Shown: in pieces, positions 25,689 to 33,595 of the stretch | Position numbering within the stretch: position 1 is the stretch's first letter | Layout: each line of letters starts with the position of its first letter | Assembly: GCA_963844655.1 (NCBI GenBank) | Contig: CAWJPA010000005.1 | Coordinates: forward strand, 1-64,000 | DNA: 64,000 nt | Direction of reading: 5' to 3' | From: JASHPR01 sp963844655 | Lineage (GTDB): Bacteria; Actinomycetota; Actinomycetes; Streptosporangiales; Streptosporangiaceae | Notes under the pieces: generated by a model | What the model saw: only the letters and a program-made list of their open reading frames with translations | What the model was told of the DNA's origin: nothing | Database searches by the model: none | Position numbers and translations under genes: made by a program

Positions 25689-26168
25689 ATGGGCACACGG
25701 CACGCACCGGCTAGCGCCCTGGCGGCCGCCGGATCCTCGGTCACGCGCTACGGGCTGGTGACGACCCTGGTGTGGATCGGGGCGCTGAAGTTCACCGACT
25801 ACGAGGTCCAGAACGCAGAGGTTCTGGTCACCGCGAGTCCGCTGACCTCGCGGCTTCGTAGGAAGCTGGGCGCCCAGAAGCTCGCGTGGCTCGTCGGGAT
25901 CACGCAGATAACCTTCGGTTCTTTGATCGCAGCCAAGCCTCTCGCGCCGCGGGCCTCGGCGGTGGGCAGCTTCGGCGCCGCGGGGATGATGCTCAGTACG
26001 CTCAGCTTCCTGGCCACGACACCGGAAGCCTGGCGGGAGGGGCCGGGCGGGACACCGCAGCTGTCTGTGCTGGGCGAGGCCCTGCTCAAAGACACTGTGC
26101 TCCTCGGCGCTGCCCTCCTGACCGCGGCCGAGTCGCTGCAAGCCGCTCGCACCGGTAACCGACCGTAG
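25689..26168 (+). CDS. DUF417 (YkgB-like) membrane protein
   Basis: 159 residues from ATG 25689, with a weak ribosome site (AGGGAGC). Four hydrophobic segments are present. The signature YGLVTTLVWIGALKFTDYE is close to the family motif (I-G-x-x-K-F-x-x-Y-E-A), and SPLTS follows as expected. In other bacteria YkgB-like proteins respond to reactive chlorine or aldehyde stress. That link is from family knowledge only; local context does not test it. Confidence 0.8.
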   Translation: MGTRHAPASALAAAGSSVTRYGLVTTLVWIGALKFTDYEVQNAEVLVTASPLTSRLRRKLGAQKLAWLVGITQITFGSLIAAKPLAPRASAVGSFGAAGMMLSTLSFLATTPEAWREGPGGTPQLSVLGEALLKDTVLLGAALLTAAESLQAARTGNRP

Positions 26169-26190
26169 AGCGCTCGGCGGCCGGGTCTCC

Positions 26191-26397
26191 ATGGCCTACG
26201 TTCCTTGCCCCGGGAGTCAGGTGCCGCAGACTCATCACTGCAAGCATTGCTGGGGAGACTGCCCCGGTAGCTGTTTGGTCCCTGGCTATGAGGACCTGTG
26301 CATCCACGTCAGTCCTTACCGAGGGTTTCCGCTCCGTGACTGGCCTCGCCTGATGCGCACACGCCGCTTCTGGCGCTGGTTCCTTTTCAGGCGATGA
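26191..26397 (+). CDS. Small Cys-rich protein
   Basis: 68 residues from ATG 26191. Six Cys and several His cluster in the first 40 residues: PCPGS, HHCKHCWGDCPGSCLVPGYEDLCIHV. This spacing suggests a zinc or iron-sulfur site. The C-terminus is Arg/Trp-rich. I recall similar short actinobacterial proteins with the CxxCxGDCxGSC pattern but know no assigned role. It lies 22 bases after the DUF417 gene and may be co-transcribed. Confidence 0.5.
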   Translation: MAYVPCPGSQVPQTHHCKHCWGDCPGSCLVPGYEDLCIHVSPYRGFPLRDWPRLMRTRRFWRWFLFRR

Positions 26398-26497
26398 CCG
26401 ACCACGAGTGACCTGCCTTCCCGGTCACACCAGCAATGGCCACGTGGTGCACGTGACAGTGCGGCATAAGAGGTCCGCCCTGGGGTAGCTGCCTGCC

Positions 26498-26878
26498 ATG
26501 AATCAGGAGGGAGCAGGCCTGTTCACCAGGCTGGCACCAGTGCTGAACGTGCGCGACCTAGCCGCCGAGCGCGCCTTCTATGAGGAGCTCGGCCTGCCGG
26601 TCATCTACGAGGGCCCGGAGTACCCCGACTTCATCGGCTTCGGCACCGATACGGTGCATTTCGGCATCCAGAAAGCCGCCGCTGACAACGACCCGCCGAG
26701 CGTGCTCACCTGGCAGATCGGCGTCACCGACATCGACGCCGCCATCCAGCGGTGCCGCTCGGCGGGCATCAGCTTCGACCTCGAACACAACAACCCTGGT
26801 CCGGAGTGGACCTACCGGCGGCTGCTCATCCGCACTCCCAGCGGCTACAGGCTGGCGCTCGAAGGCCCCAACGAGTAA
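26498..26878 (+). CDS. VOC-superfamily (glyoxalase/bleomycin-resistance-like) protein
   Basis: 126 residues from ATG 26498 with ribosome-like AATCAGGAGG inside the first codons, so a slightly later start cannot be excluded. The fold reads as two beta-alpha-beta-beta-beta modules: LAPVLNVRDLAAERAFYEELGLPVIYE and WQIGVTDIDAAIQRCRSAGISFD, ending LIRTPSGYRLALEGP. Metal ligands (His/Glu) are plausible at VHFGI and ALEGP. VOC enzymes act on very varied substrates; none is indicated here. Confidence 0.82.
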   Translation: MNQEGAGLFTRLAPVLNVRDLAAERAFYEELGLPVIYEGPEYPDFIGFGTDTVHFGIQKAAADNDPPSVLTWQIGVTDIDAAIQRCRSAGISFDLEHNNPGPEWTYRRLLIRTPSGYRLALEGPNE

Positions 26879-26913
26879 CCGGACGAGCTCGTAAGCAACC
26901 CAGCCCGGTGCCG

Positions 26914-28214
26914 TCAGATCGGGAACTGGCGCTGGCTGCGGTCCCACTGTTTCACCCAGCGCGGCTCGGTGAACTCTCGGAGGGCGTCCTGACCGCCGAA
27001 ACGCCCGAACCCGGAATCCCCGACGCCGCCGAAGGGGGCCATCGGCTCATCGTCCACGGTCGGGCCGTTGATGTGGACCAGGCCAGTGTCGATCTCCGCC
27101 GCCACCTTCATGGCCAGAGGGATGTCCTCTGAAATGACGCCGGCACTCAGCCCATAGGACGTGTTATTCGCGATCGCGACTGCCTCAGCGGGCGTGTCGA
27201 ACGGGTGAATCGTGCAGACGGGGCCGAAGATCTCGTCGTTCGATACGCGCATTGACGGGTTGACGGAAGAGAGCACGGTGGGACGGTAGACGGCACCGTC
27301 GGGTTCGCCACCGCCACTGCGGACCTTTGCGCCGGCCCTGACGGCCTCATCCACCATGCCCGCTACCCGGCTGGCGGCCGACGCGCTGATCAGCGGGCCG
27401 ATGACCGTCTGAGGGTCTGTGGGATCGCCGGTGCGCAGTCCTTCTGCGCGCTGGGCCAGACGCTCTGCGAACTCTTCCGCGATTTCGCTGGAGACGATGA
27501 TCCGGTCACCGCTCATACACACTTGCCCGCCGTTGATCCACGACGAGAAGGCTGCGGCGCTGACGGCGTAGTCGAGGTCGGCATCGGCGAGCACGATGAG
27601 CGAGTTCTTGCCGCCGAGTTCCAGGACGGCGCGCTTCATCGAGTTGCCCGCCATTTCGCTGATCCTGCGCCCGACGCGGGTCGAGCCGGTGAAATTGACC
27701 CGCCGCACCCGGGGATCCCCGATGAGGGTGCTGGAGACAGCTTCGGCGTTCGCCGGCGGGGTCGTGATGACGTTCAGCACCCCTGCAGGCAGTCCTGCGT
27801 CCCGGAGCAGCTCAGCGATGAAAAAGCCGGCACTGATCGGGGCTTCCTCGGTGGCCTTCAGGACCACGGTGTTCCCTACCGCGAGCGGGATTCCTACTGC
27901 CCGTGCGCTGAGATAAGTCGGCGCGTTCCACGGCGAGAAAGCTGCGACAACGCCGACCGGCCGGCGGATCGTCGGGACAGAGCCCCTGCGTCGTTGGTGG
28001 CCAGCACCTCTCCCACTGGCGCGGTCGCCGCCGCGGCCGCCTCGAGGAACATGCCCTCGGCCAGCGTGACCATGAACATGCCCCAGCCGAAGGTGGCGCC
28101 GGTTTCGGGAGTCATCGTCGCGATGACGTCGCTGGTCCGCTCCTTCACGAGCTGGGCGGCACGCAGCAATATGGCCCGGCGATCCGCGGGCGAGGCCGCG
28201 GTTCCGGCACCCAA
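26914..28214 (-). pseudogene. Aldehyde dehydrogenase, 5'-truncated and frameshifted
   Basis: The body is a NAD(P)-dependent aldehyde dehydrogenase with VGVVAAFSPWNAPT, VNFTGSTRVG, the catalytic Glu in LELGGKNS, the catalytic Cys in GGQVCMSG, and PFGGVGDSGFGRFGG. Near 27985 a run of four G where five are expected shifts the frame: upstream it reads ...GEVLATNDAGAL, downstream SVPTIRRPVG. The first homologous residues (AASPADRRAILLRAAQLV) start within a few bases of the bfr stop, so about 40-45 N-terminal residues are missing. The ETGATFGWGMF segment resembles salicylaldehyde/vanillin-type dehydrogenases. Non-functional as read. Confidence 0.8.
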
Positions 28215-28219
28215 CAGGT

Positions 28220-28699
28220 TCAGCTGTCGGGCTGCTTAATCTGCTGCGACAGGTAATGCGCTTCACCGATCTGCTCGATGAGCCCGAGCTGGGTCTCCAG
28301 ATAGTCGATGTGCTCTTCCTCGTCGGCGAGGATCGACTCGAATAGCCGCGCGCTGGTGATGTCCGAGACGCTGCGCATGTACTCGGTGCCGCGGCGGAGC
28401 CGGTCGACTGCCTCGGTCTCGACGGCCATGTCGGACTGGAACATCTGGGTGATGGTCTGGCCGATCCGCAGCGGGAGAAGGCGCTGGTAGTTCGGCAGCG
28501 CGTCCAGGAATAGGATGCGGTCGGTGAGGATCTCGGCGTGCCGCATCTCGTCGATGGACTCCGCCCGGGTGTGCTCCGCGACCTTCACCCAGCCGAGGTT
28601 CTCCTGCATCTTCGCGTGCAGGAAGTACTGGTTGATTGCCGTCAGCTCGGCGGTGAGCTGCTCGTTCAGGAAGTCGATAACCTGCCCGTCACCCTGCAT
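28220..28699 (-). CDS. bfr: Bacterioferritin (heme-binding iron storage)
   Basis: 159 residues, normal family length. Ferroxidase ligands are visible: Glu in LTAELTAINQYF, Glu/His in IDEMRHAEIL, Glu in AVETEAVDRL, and Glu/His in ADEEEHIDYLE. The Met in DEMRHAE is the heme-axial residue. Twenty-four subunits store iron as ferric mineral. It lies 103 bases downstream of bfd on the same strand, and the iron box before bfd probably controls both. The broken aldehyde dehydrogenase begins right after its stop. Confidence 0.95.
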   Translation of the reverse strand: MQGDGQVIDFLNEQLTAELTAINQYFLHAKMQENLGWVKVAEHTRAESIDEMRHAEILTDRILFLDALPNYQRLLPLRIGQTITQMFQSDMAVETEAVDRLRRGTEYMRSVSDITSARLFESILADEEEHIDYLETQLGLIEQIGEAHYLSQQIKQPDS

Positions 28700-28802
28700 C
28701 CGCCTACCTTAGACGGTGCCGCCAGCACAGGACCGAACCTCTGCCGGCGTTGTGTTGCGTAGTTCTGCTGATTGCGGGGCACATGCGGTCCAGGCGCCGG
28801 CC

Positions 28803-28997
28803 TCAGGCCACGTGAAGCTGGACCACCGGGCAGGTGCGGCAGCGTTCCATGATCAGCTCCTCGAGGTGGCCATGGCACGTGCCGCACGTGGTGCCAGCGC
28901 AGGTCGCGTCGCCTACCGCTTCGACCGTGTCTGCGCCCAGATCGACAGCGGTGACGACCTCGTCGTCGGTCACGGCGTTGCAGATACACGCGAACAC
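28803..28997 (-). CDS. bfd: Bacterioferritin-associated [2Fe-2S] ferredoxin
   Basis: 64 residues: MFACICNAVTDDEVV...CAGTTCGTCHGHLEELI. The four cluster Cys follow the Bfd pattern (C-x-C near the start, C-x2-C in CGTC). Bfd reduces the bacterioferritin core to release iron. An almost perfect IdeR/DtxR box lies about 60 bases upstream, and bfr follows downstream, forming a storage-and-release unit. Confidence 0.92.
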   Translation of the reverse strand: MFACICNAVTDDEVVTAVDLGADTVEAVGDATCAGTTCGTCHGHLEELIMERCRTCPVVQLHVA

Positions 28998-29059
28998 AGT
29001 CTCGGCCCGTTCCTCTCCGCCCGGCGGGCGACGCCTACAGAACCCGCCAGAACCGGCGG

Positions 29060-29078
29060 TTTGGTTAGGCTAACCTAA
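29060..29078 (-). promoter_or_regulatory. IdeR/DtxR-type iron box upstream of bfd-bfr
   Basis: TTTGGTTAGGCTAACCTAA matches the 19-bp consensus TTAGGTTAGGCTAACCTAA at 18 positions. It lies between the TetR gene's 3' end and the start of bfd, so bfd-bfr is the only reasonable target. IdeR with Fe(II) may act as activator for storage genes or as repressor; sequence does not say which. Confidence 0.85.
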
Positions 29079-29133
29079 TATCTCGGTGTATGGGAAGCCC
29101 GCAGATGCGCAATACCCCGGTTCCGGCGGCTGA

Positions 29134-29844
29134 CTAACCAGGCCCGCGACGGAGTGTGGTCAGTCCGGTCTCGATGAGCCGGGCCGCGCGGCGGACGTCG
29201 GCGGTCACGGCCTGGTGGACCTGTGCGGGTGTAAGGGTGCCGTCCAGGTATTTCGATAGGGCCTGGTACTGGATGCGCCACAGCCCGAGCAGCGCGGTGG
29301 CCGCGATTTGCGGTTCGGGGTCGTCAGCGCTCATCGCGGCCCGTCCGGCCAGGATCTCGGCGGCCACGGCCACGCACTGGTCCATCATGTCGCTCTGGTA
29401 GGCACGCAGCGAGGGCGTGGCCTGGATCAGGGTGCCGAAACGCTGGATTGCGGCGCTGGCCTGGACCGGGTCGTCCTGGCTGGCGAGCCAGGACGTCATG
29501 GCGCCCAGCTCGTCATCCAGGATCCGCAGGGCCGCCTCGGCCGGGGCGACGCCGGGCTCGGCCAGGGCGGTCCGCAGCGAGATCATCGTGGATTGCAGGC
29601 GGTCCAGGATCAGCGATTCCTTGGTGGGGAAGTAGTTGAAGACCGTCTTCTCCGACACCCCGCAGGCCTCGGCGATCTCGGTCACGCGGACGGCGTCGAA
29701 GCCCCGCTCCATGAACATCTGCGTCGCGGTATCGGACAGCTGCTGGCGCATCAGGCGCTTCTTGCGCTCCCGCAGCCCTTCGGCGCCGGGCACCCCGGTC
29801 TCCGGGGTGCCCGGCAGCGTCCATTCCACTGTCCGTGTGCTCAT
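29134..29844 (-). CDS. TetR-family transcriptional regulator
   Basis: 236 residues from ATG 29844. After a 25-residue leader, the HTH reads MRQQLSDTATQMFMERGFDAVRV, then ITEIAEACGVSEKTVFNYFPTKESLI, typical TetR. The C-terminal ligand domain is all-helical. It diverges from the SRPBCC gene, and an inverted repeat at 29854-29886 between them is the likely operator. The repressor would then control itself and the SRPBCC protein. Ligand unknown. Confidence 0.88.
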   Translation of the reverse strand: MSTRTVEWTLPGTPETGVPGAEGLRERKKRLMRQQLSDTATQMFMERGFDAVRVTEIAEACGVSEKTVFNYFPTKESLILDRLQSTMISLRTALAEPGVAPAEAALRILDDELGAMTSWLASQDDPVQASAAIQRFGTLIQATPSLRAYQSDMMDQCVAVAAEILAGRAAMSADDPEPQIAATALLGLWRIQYQALSKYLDGTLTPAQVHQAVTADVRRAARLIETGLTTLRRGPG

Positions 29845-29853
29845 GCCTCCAGC

Positions 29854-29886
29854 ATAGTACAGTCACCAGAATTTTTCTGTTACTAT
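29854..29886. promoter_or_regulatory. Candidate TetR operator in the divergent promoter
   Basis: ATAGTACAG at 29854-29862 and CTGTTACTAT at 29877-29886 are inverted arms differing by one inserted base, separated by 14 AT-rich bases. The site is 10 bases from the TetR start and 60 from the SRPBCC start, in a patch much richer in A/T than its surroundings. Confidence 0.5.
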
Positions 29887-29946
29887 ACTTTTCTAGCTGC
29901 TGAACTAGCACCCTCGCGTCGCCCTCGTTCAGCCAGAGGAGGTCCC

Positions 29947-30390
29947 ATGACTGACATCCGCATCGTGCGTGACTACCCCCATCCCCCCGCGAAAGTCTGG
30001 CGTGCCGTGACGGACCCGGCGCTCATCCCGCTGTGGACTGCGACGGGGGCAGGCGGGCGGCCAGAAGGATTCGCCCCCGCCGTCGGCACGAAGTTCCGGT
30101 TCGTCGCGAAGCCAAAGCCTGGCTGGAGCGGCGTCGTCGACTGCGAGGTGCTTGAGGTAAACGAACCCTCGCTGCTGCGTTACTCGTGGACGGGCGACGA
30201 CGGCGGCGACGTGACGGAGGTCGTCTACCGGCTCGAACCCCACGCTGCCGGCACCCGCTTCACCTACGAGCACACCGGCTTCACCGGCGTCGGCGGCTTC
30301 TTCATGGCGAAGCTGCTGGGCCGGGTCCGCAGGAAGATGCTCAGCGTGGGCCTGCCCGCGGTACTGGACGATCAGATTCCTGCGTCCTGA
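29947..30390 (+). CDS. SRPBCC/AHSA1-type START-like domain protein
   Basis: 147 residues with a strong ribosome site (AGAGGAGG) before ATG 29947. The fold is the helix-grip type: IRIVRDYPHPPAKVWRAVTDPALIPLW...VLEVNEPSLLRYSW...TEVVYRLEPHAAGTRFTYEHTGF. Such proteins bind hydrophobic ligands or act as cyclases. Its 3' end overlaps the opposite-strand membrane-protein gene by 50 bases. Regulation by the divergent TetR is inferred. Confidence 0.85.
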   Translation: MTDIRIVRDYPHPPAKVWRAVTDPALIPLWTATGAGGRPEGFAPAVGTKFRFVAKPKPGWSGVVDCEVLEVNEPSLLRYSWTGDDGGDVTEVVYRLEPHAAGTRFTYEHTGFTGVGGFFMAKLLGRVRRKMLSVGLPAVLDDQIPAS

Positions 30391-30949
30391 CGGTGATCGG
30401 GAGAACGCGCGTGATGAACAGGCTCTGCAGGAAGGCGACGACCAGAGCACCGGAGGCGCCGAAGACGGGCCATTGATCGGCGACGTCGATCCCGGCGCCG
30501 GCGGTGACCGCCCAGCCGATGGCCCACAATGCTGCGGTCGCGGCACTCCAGGCGACCACCTGCCTGGCCGTCGCCCGGGCGGCTATGGATTGCAGGAAGC
30601 CCACCGCCAGGCCGCAGACCGCCCCCATCAGGGCCAGGGAGGGCCGGTCGGTCCGATAGGACACGAGGACCGCGCCGGCGGCGAGGCCGGCCCCGAAGCC
30701 GACGCATGTCCCCAGGATCCAGCGAGCCGAAACGCCGCGGCGGCGCAGAAACACCCACTGGACAGTGCCAAGGACAGCCCCGGCGACGATGCCCGCGAGT
30801 GCCGCGGCCGGAAGGTCGTCAACCGGGCCCGCGACGGCACGGCCGAGGAGCCCGGCCGGAGGGAAGGCGATGAAGGTAATGGCCCACGGCCACCAGATGC
30901 CCGACGCGAGCGTGTGGACGCGGCTTGGGGCCGCAGGGCTGGCGCTCAT
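30341..30949 (-). CDS. Six-helix membrane protein of unknown function
   Basis: About 202 residues from ATG 30949 (MSASPAAPSRVHTLASG...). Six hydrophobic segments are evident, with the pattern GIVAGAVLGTVQWVFLRRRG and LMGAVCGLAVGFLQSIAAR. The glycine-rich GAxxGxxQWxxLRR repeat is common in small actinobacterial membrane proteins. Its end overlaps the SRPBCC gene tail-to-tail. No function can be assigned. Confidence 0.7.
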   Translation of the reverse strand: MSASPAAPSRVHTLASGIWWPWAITFIAFPPAGLLGRAVAGPVDDLPAAALAGIVAGAVLGTVQWVFLRRRGVSARWILGTCVGFGAGLAAGAVLVSYRTDRPSLALMGAVCGLAVGFLQSIAARATARQVVAWSAATAALWAIGWAVTAGAGIDVADQWPVFGASGALVVAFLQSLFITRVLPITVRTQESDRPVPRAGPR

Positions 30950-31051
30950 GGCGTACTCCGCTTCTCGTAGCTTCGGAGTCAGCACAAGCTGGTCGTGTCT
31001 GAGCCGCATGTGGTTCAGATGATGGCCGGGTGAAGGCGCCAGTACTGCTTG

Positions 31052-32506
31052 CTAGGCCGATGGGACGCTCATGACGTGGGTCTCGGTGAACTCGGACAGT
31101 CCCTGGCGCCCGAGTTCGCGGCCGATGCCGCTCTGGTTGAACCCGCCGAACGGCGCTCGCTCGTCGACCGCGGTGGCGTTGTGGTTGTTGAAGAAGGTCA
31201 CGCCGGTGCGGAGTTGCTTGGCGACCGCCATGGCGTGCTCGGTGTCCGCGCTCCATACCGACGAGCACAGCCCGGACCAGGTGTCGTTGGCCGCCGCGAC
31301 GGCTTCCGCCTCGCTGTCGTAGGGGATAACCGGAAGCGCGGGGCCGAACTGCTCCTCGGTCACAATCTTCAGGTCGCTGGCCGGGTCGAGAACCAGGGCC
31401 GGCAGCAGGTAGTTGCCGTCGGTCCCGCTGGTGTACTCGCCGAACGTGAGGACCTCCGCGCCAGCCGCGCGCGCCTGCTCGCACAGGCCAGCTACGTAGT
31501 CGCGCTGCCCCGCGGTGTTCAGCGGCCCCATGGTCACCTCCGGGTCGAGCCCGGGGCCAACCCGTGTCCCCGCCAGCGTGGCCCGCAGCCCGTCGACGAC
31601 CTCGCCGTAGCGGCGGCGCGGCACATACAGCCGCTTGACCGCCATGCAGACCTGCCCGGTGGTCATGAACGTCGCCGAGCTGAGCCGGCCGAACGCAGCC
31701 TCGTCCAGGCCCGCGTCGCCGAGGATGACGGCCGGGTCGTTGCCGCCCAGCTCAAGGGTGACATTGGCCAGGTTGGGAGCCGCCATCGCCATGATCCGGC
31801 GGCCGCCGCCGACGCTCCCGGTGAAGCAGACATGCCGGACGCGCGGGTCGCCGATCACAATCGGGCCGAGGATCTCGTCGGCGCCGGTGACGACGTTCAG
31901 CACGCCGGGCGGCAGCGCGCGCACCAGGTGACGCAGCGTCCGCACCGACGACAGCGGAGTGGCAGGCGGCGGCTTCACGACCACCGTGTTGCCCGCCATC
32001 AGCGCATACGGCAGGCTCGCCGCGAGGATCGCCAGCGGCCAGTTGAACGGGAAGATGATGGTGACCACGCCGGCCGAGAGCCTGGTGATCGTGGTGGAGA
32101 ACGGCGGGCCGGTGATCAGTTCGGGCTGGTCGAGGGCGGGAGCGAACTCGGCGGCCTGATGGAACCTGCCCACGAACACATGCACGTCGATCGTGGCCTC
32201 GAACCGGACCTTCCCGTTCTCCCGGGACAGGATCTCGGCGCGCTCGTCGGCGTCCTCATCCAGCCCGTCCAGCGCCTTGAGCACAATGCCCGTGCGCTCA
32301 GCCGCCGACAGGGCAGCCCAGGCCGGCCACGCCTCGTGTGCCGCCGTTACCGCAGCCTCCGCATCGGCCGCCGACGCGGCCGCGGCGTACCCGACAATCG
32401 CTCCGGGCGATGCCGGGTCGTGGACAGCGAAGGACTCGGCGGCTGGCCGTTCCTCACCGCCGATGAGCAGGCCGGTACTGAGCCCGGTATCGCTTCCTGC
32501 TGCCAT
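31052..32506 (-). CDS. Aldehyde dehydrogenase family protein
   Basis: 484 residues from ATG 32506 (MAAGSDTGLSTGLLIGGEER...), with GGAGG upstream; an earlier in-frame start at 32563 lacks a ribosome site. Complete ALDH architecture: IIFPFNWPLAILAASL, VCFTGSVGGG, catalytic Glu in LELGGNDPAV, catalytic Cys in TTGQVCMAVKRL, and PFGGFNQSGIGREL near the end. Of the three ALDH loci in 27-33.5 kb this is the only intact one. Its downstream overlap with the window's other genes is nil; substrate unknown. Confidence 0.9.
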   Translation of the reverse strand: MAAGSDTGLSTGLLIGGEERPAAESFAVHDPASPGAIVGYAAAASAADAEAAVTAAHEAWPAWAALSAAERTGIVLKALDGLDEDADERAEILSRENGKVRFEATIDVHVFVGRFHQAAEFAPALDQPELITGPPFSTTITRLSAGVVTIIFPFNWPLAILAASLPYALMAGNTVVVKPPPATPLSSVRTLRHLVRALPPGVLNVVTGADEILGPIVIGDPRVRHVCFTGSVGGGRRIMAMAAPNLANVTLELGGNDPAVILGDAGLDEAAFGRLSSATFMTTGQVCMAVKRLYVPRRRYGEVVDGLRATLAGTRVGPGLDPEVTMGPLNTAGQRDYVAGLCEQARAAGAEVLTFGEYTSGTDGNYLLPALVLDPASDLKIVTEEQFGPALPVIPYDSEAEAVAAANDTWSGLCSSVWSADTEHAMAVAKQLRTGVTFFNNHNATAVDERAPFGGFNQSGIGRELGRQGLSEFTETHVMSVPSA

Positions 32507-32609
32507 GAGACCGCCTCCTTGGGGTCTTCGTTTCTGGCTTGCCGTTGGACTCCGGGCCGTCATGACGAACCGCGGGCCAGGTCACTGAAGGCGTGGCGCG
32601 GCAGGGCGG

Positions 32610-33483
32610 TTAGAGGACCGTGTCTTCGTAGCCCGCCGGGCGTCCTTCGAGGATCACCGTTTTGGTCTCCAGGAAGGGCAGCAACCCCTCGCGCCCGCCT
32701 TCACGGCCGATGCCGGACTGCTTGAACCCGCCGAACGCAATGCCGAAGTCGGTACGGAACGCGTTGTGGCCCACGGTCCCTGAGCGGAGCACGCGCTGGT
32801 CGCGGACCAGCAGCTCGGACACCTCACGATCGGCCGTCACGACATTCAGGACTCCCGGCGGCAGCCCGGCTGCCTCGGCGGCCTCCGCGATCAGGTACCC
32901 CTCGCCCGGCGCCTCCGGTGACGACTTGAGGATGACGGTGCACCCCGCCAGCAGGGCCGGGGCGACCTTGTTGCTGATCAGGCCCATTGGCGCATTCCAC
33001 GGGATGATCGCCCCGACGACGCCCACCGGCTCCCGGACGATGAGGCCGAACTCACCCGTGGTTGGCTTGGCCGGCTTCTCCCACGTGAACGTATCCGCCA
33101 GCTTCGCGAACGCCTCGAACGTGGCCTGCGCGCCGGCCCCGCCGCGGGCGGGCGATGGCGTGCAGCACGCCGGATTCGCGCGGCCAGATCTGGCCGATGT
33201 CCTCGCCCCGCTCCTTCAGCTCCGCACCGATCGCCCGCAGGTATCCAGCCCGCTCGGCGTGAGTCAGCCGCGGCCACGGGCCCTCGTCGAACGCCTCCCG
33301 TGCCGCACCGACGGCCCGGACAATGTCATCGGCCTGTGCCTCGGCGACTTGGCAGAACAGCTCCTCGGTTCCCGAGTCGATGACGTCGATCGTGGCATCG
33401 GACGACGGTGTCACCCACTGCCCGCCGATGAAGAAGCGATCCGCGTTCCTGATCGGCCCCTCAACCCTGCCCGCCAAGCTCAC
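32610..33483 (-). pseudogene. Aldehyde dehydrogenase with frameshift and large internal deletion
   Basis: The N-terminal part (RNADRFFIGGQWVTPSSDATI... to RESGVLHAIAR) starts at ATG 33483. Near 33150 one extra base moves the continuation (GAGAQATFEAFAKLADTFTWE...VGVVGAIIPWNAP) to the next frame. At about 32795 the text jumps from VTADREVSELLVRDQRVL directly to SGTVGHNAFRTDFGIAFGG. In intact enzymes about 220 residues lie between, including the catalytic Glu and Cys and much of the nucleotide fold. It ends at 32610. This cannot be an active dehydrogenase, and the deletion is not a sequencing indel. Confidence 0.85.
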
Positions 33484-33595
33484 CGGCTGTCCTCCGCTCG
33501 CTCACGGCGGTTCCAGAAACCCCGCCGCCAGATCAGTAGTCTCACTGTGACTTCCACCGTAAGCCGGAGCGGTGCAGGTCGCCAAGTGAGCGGTC

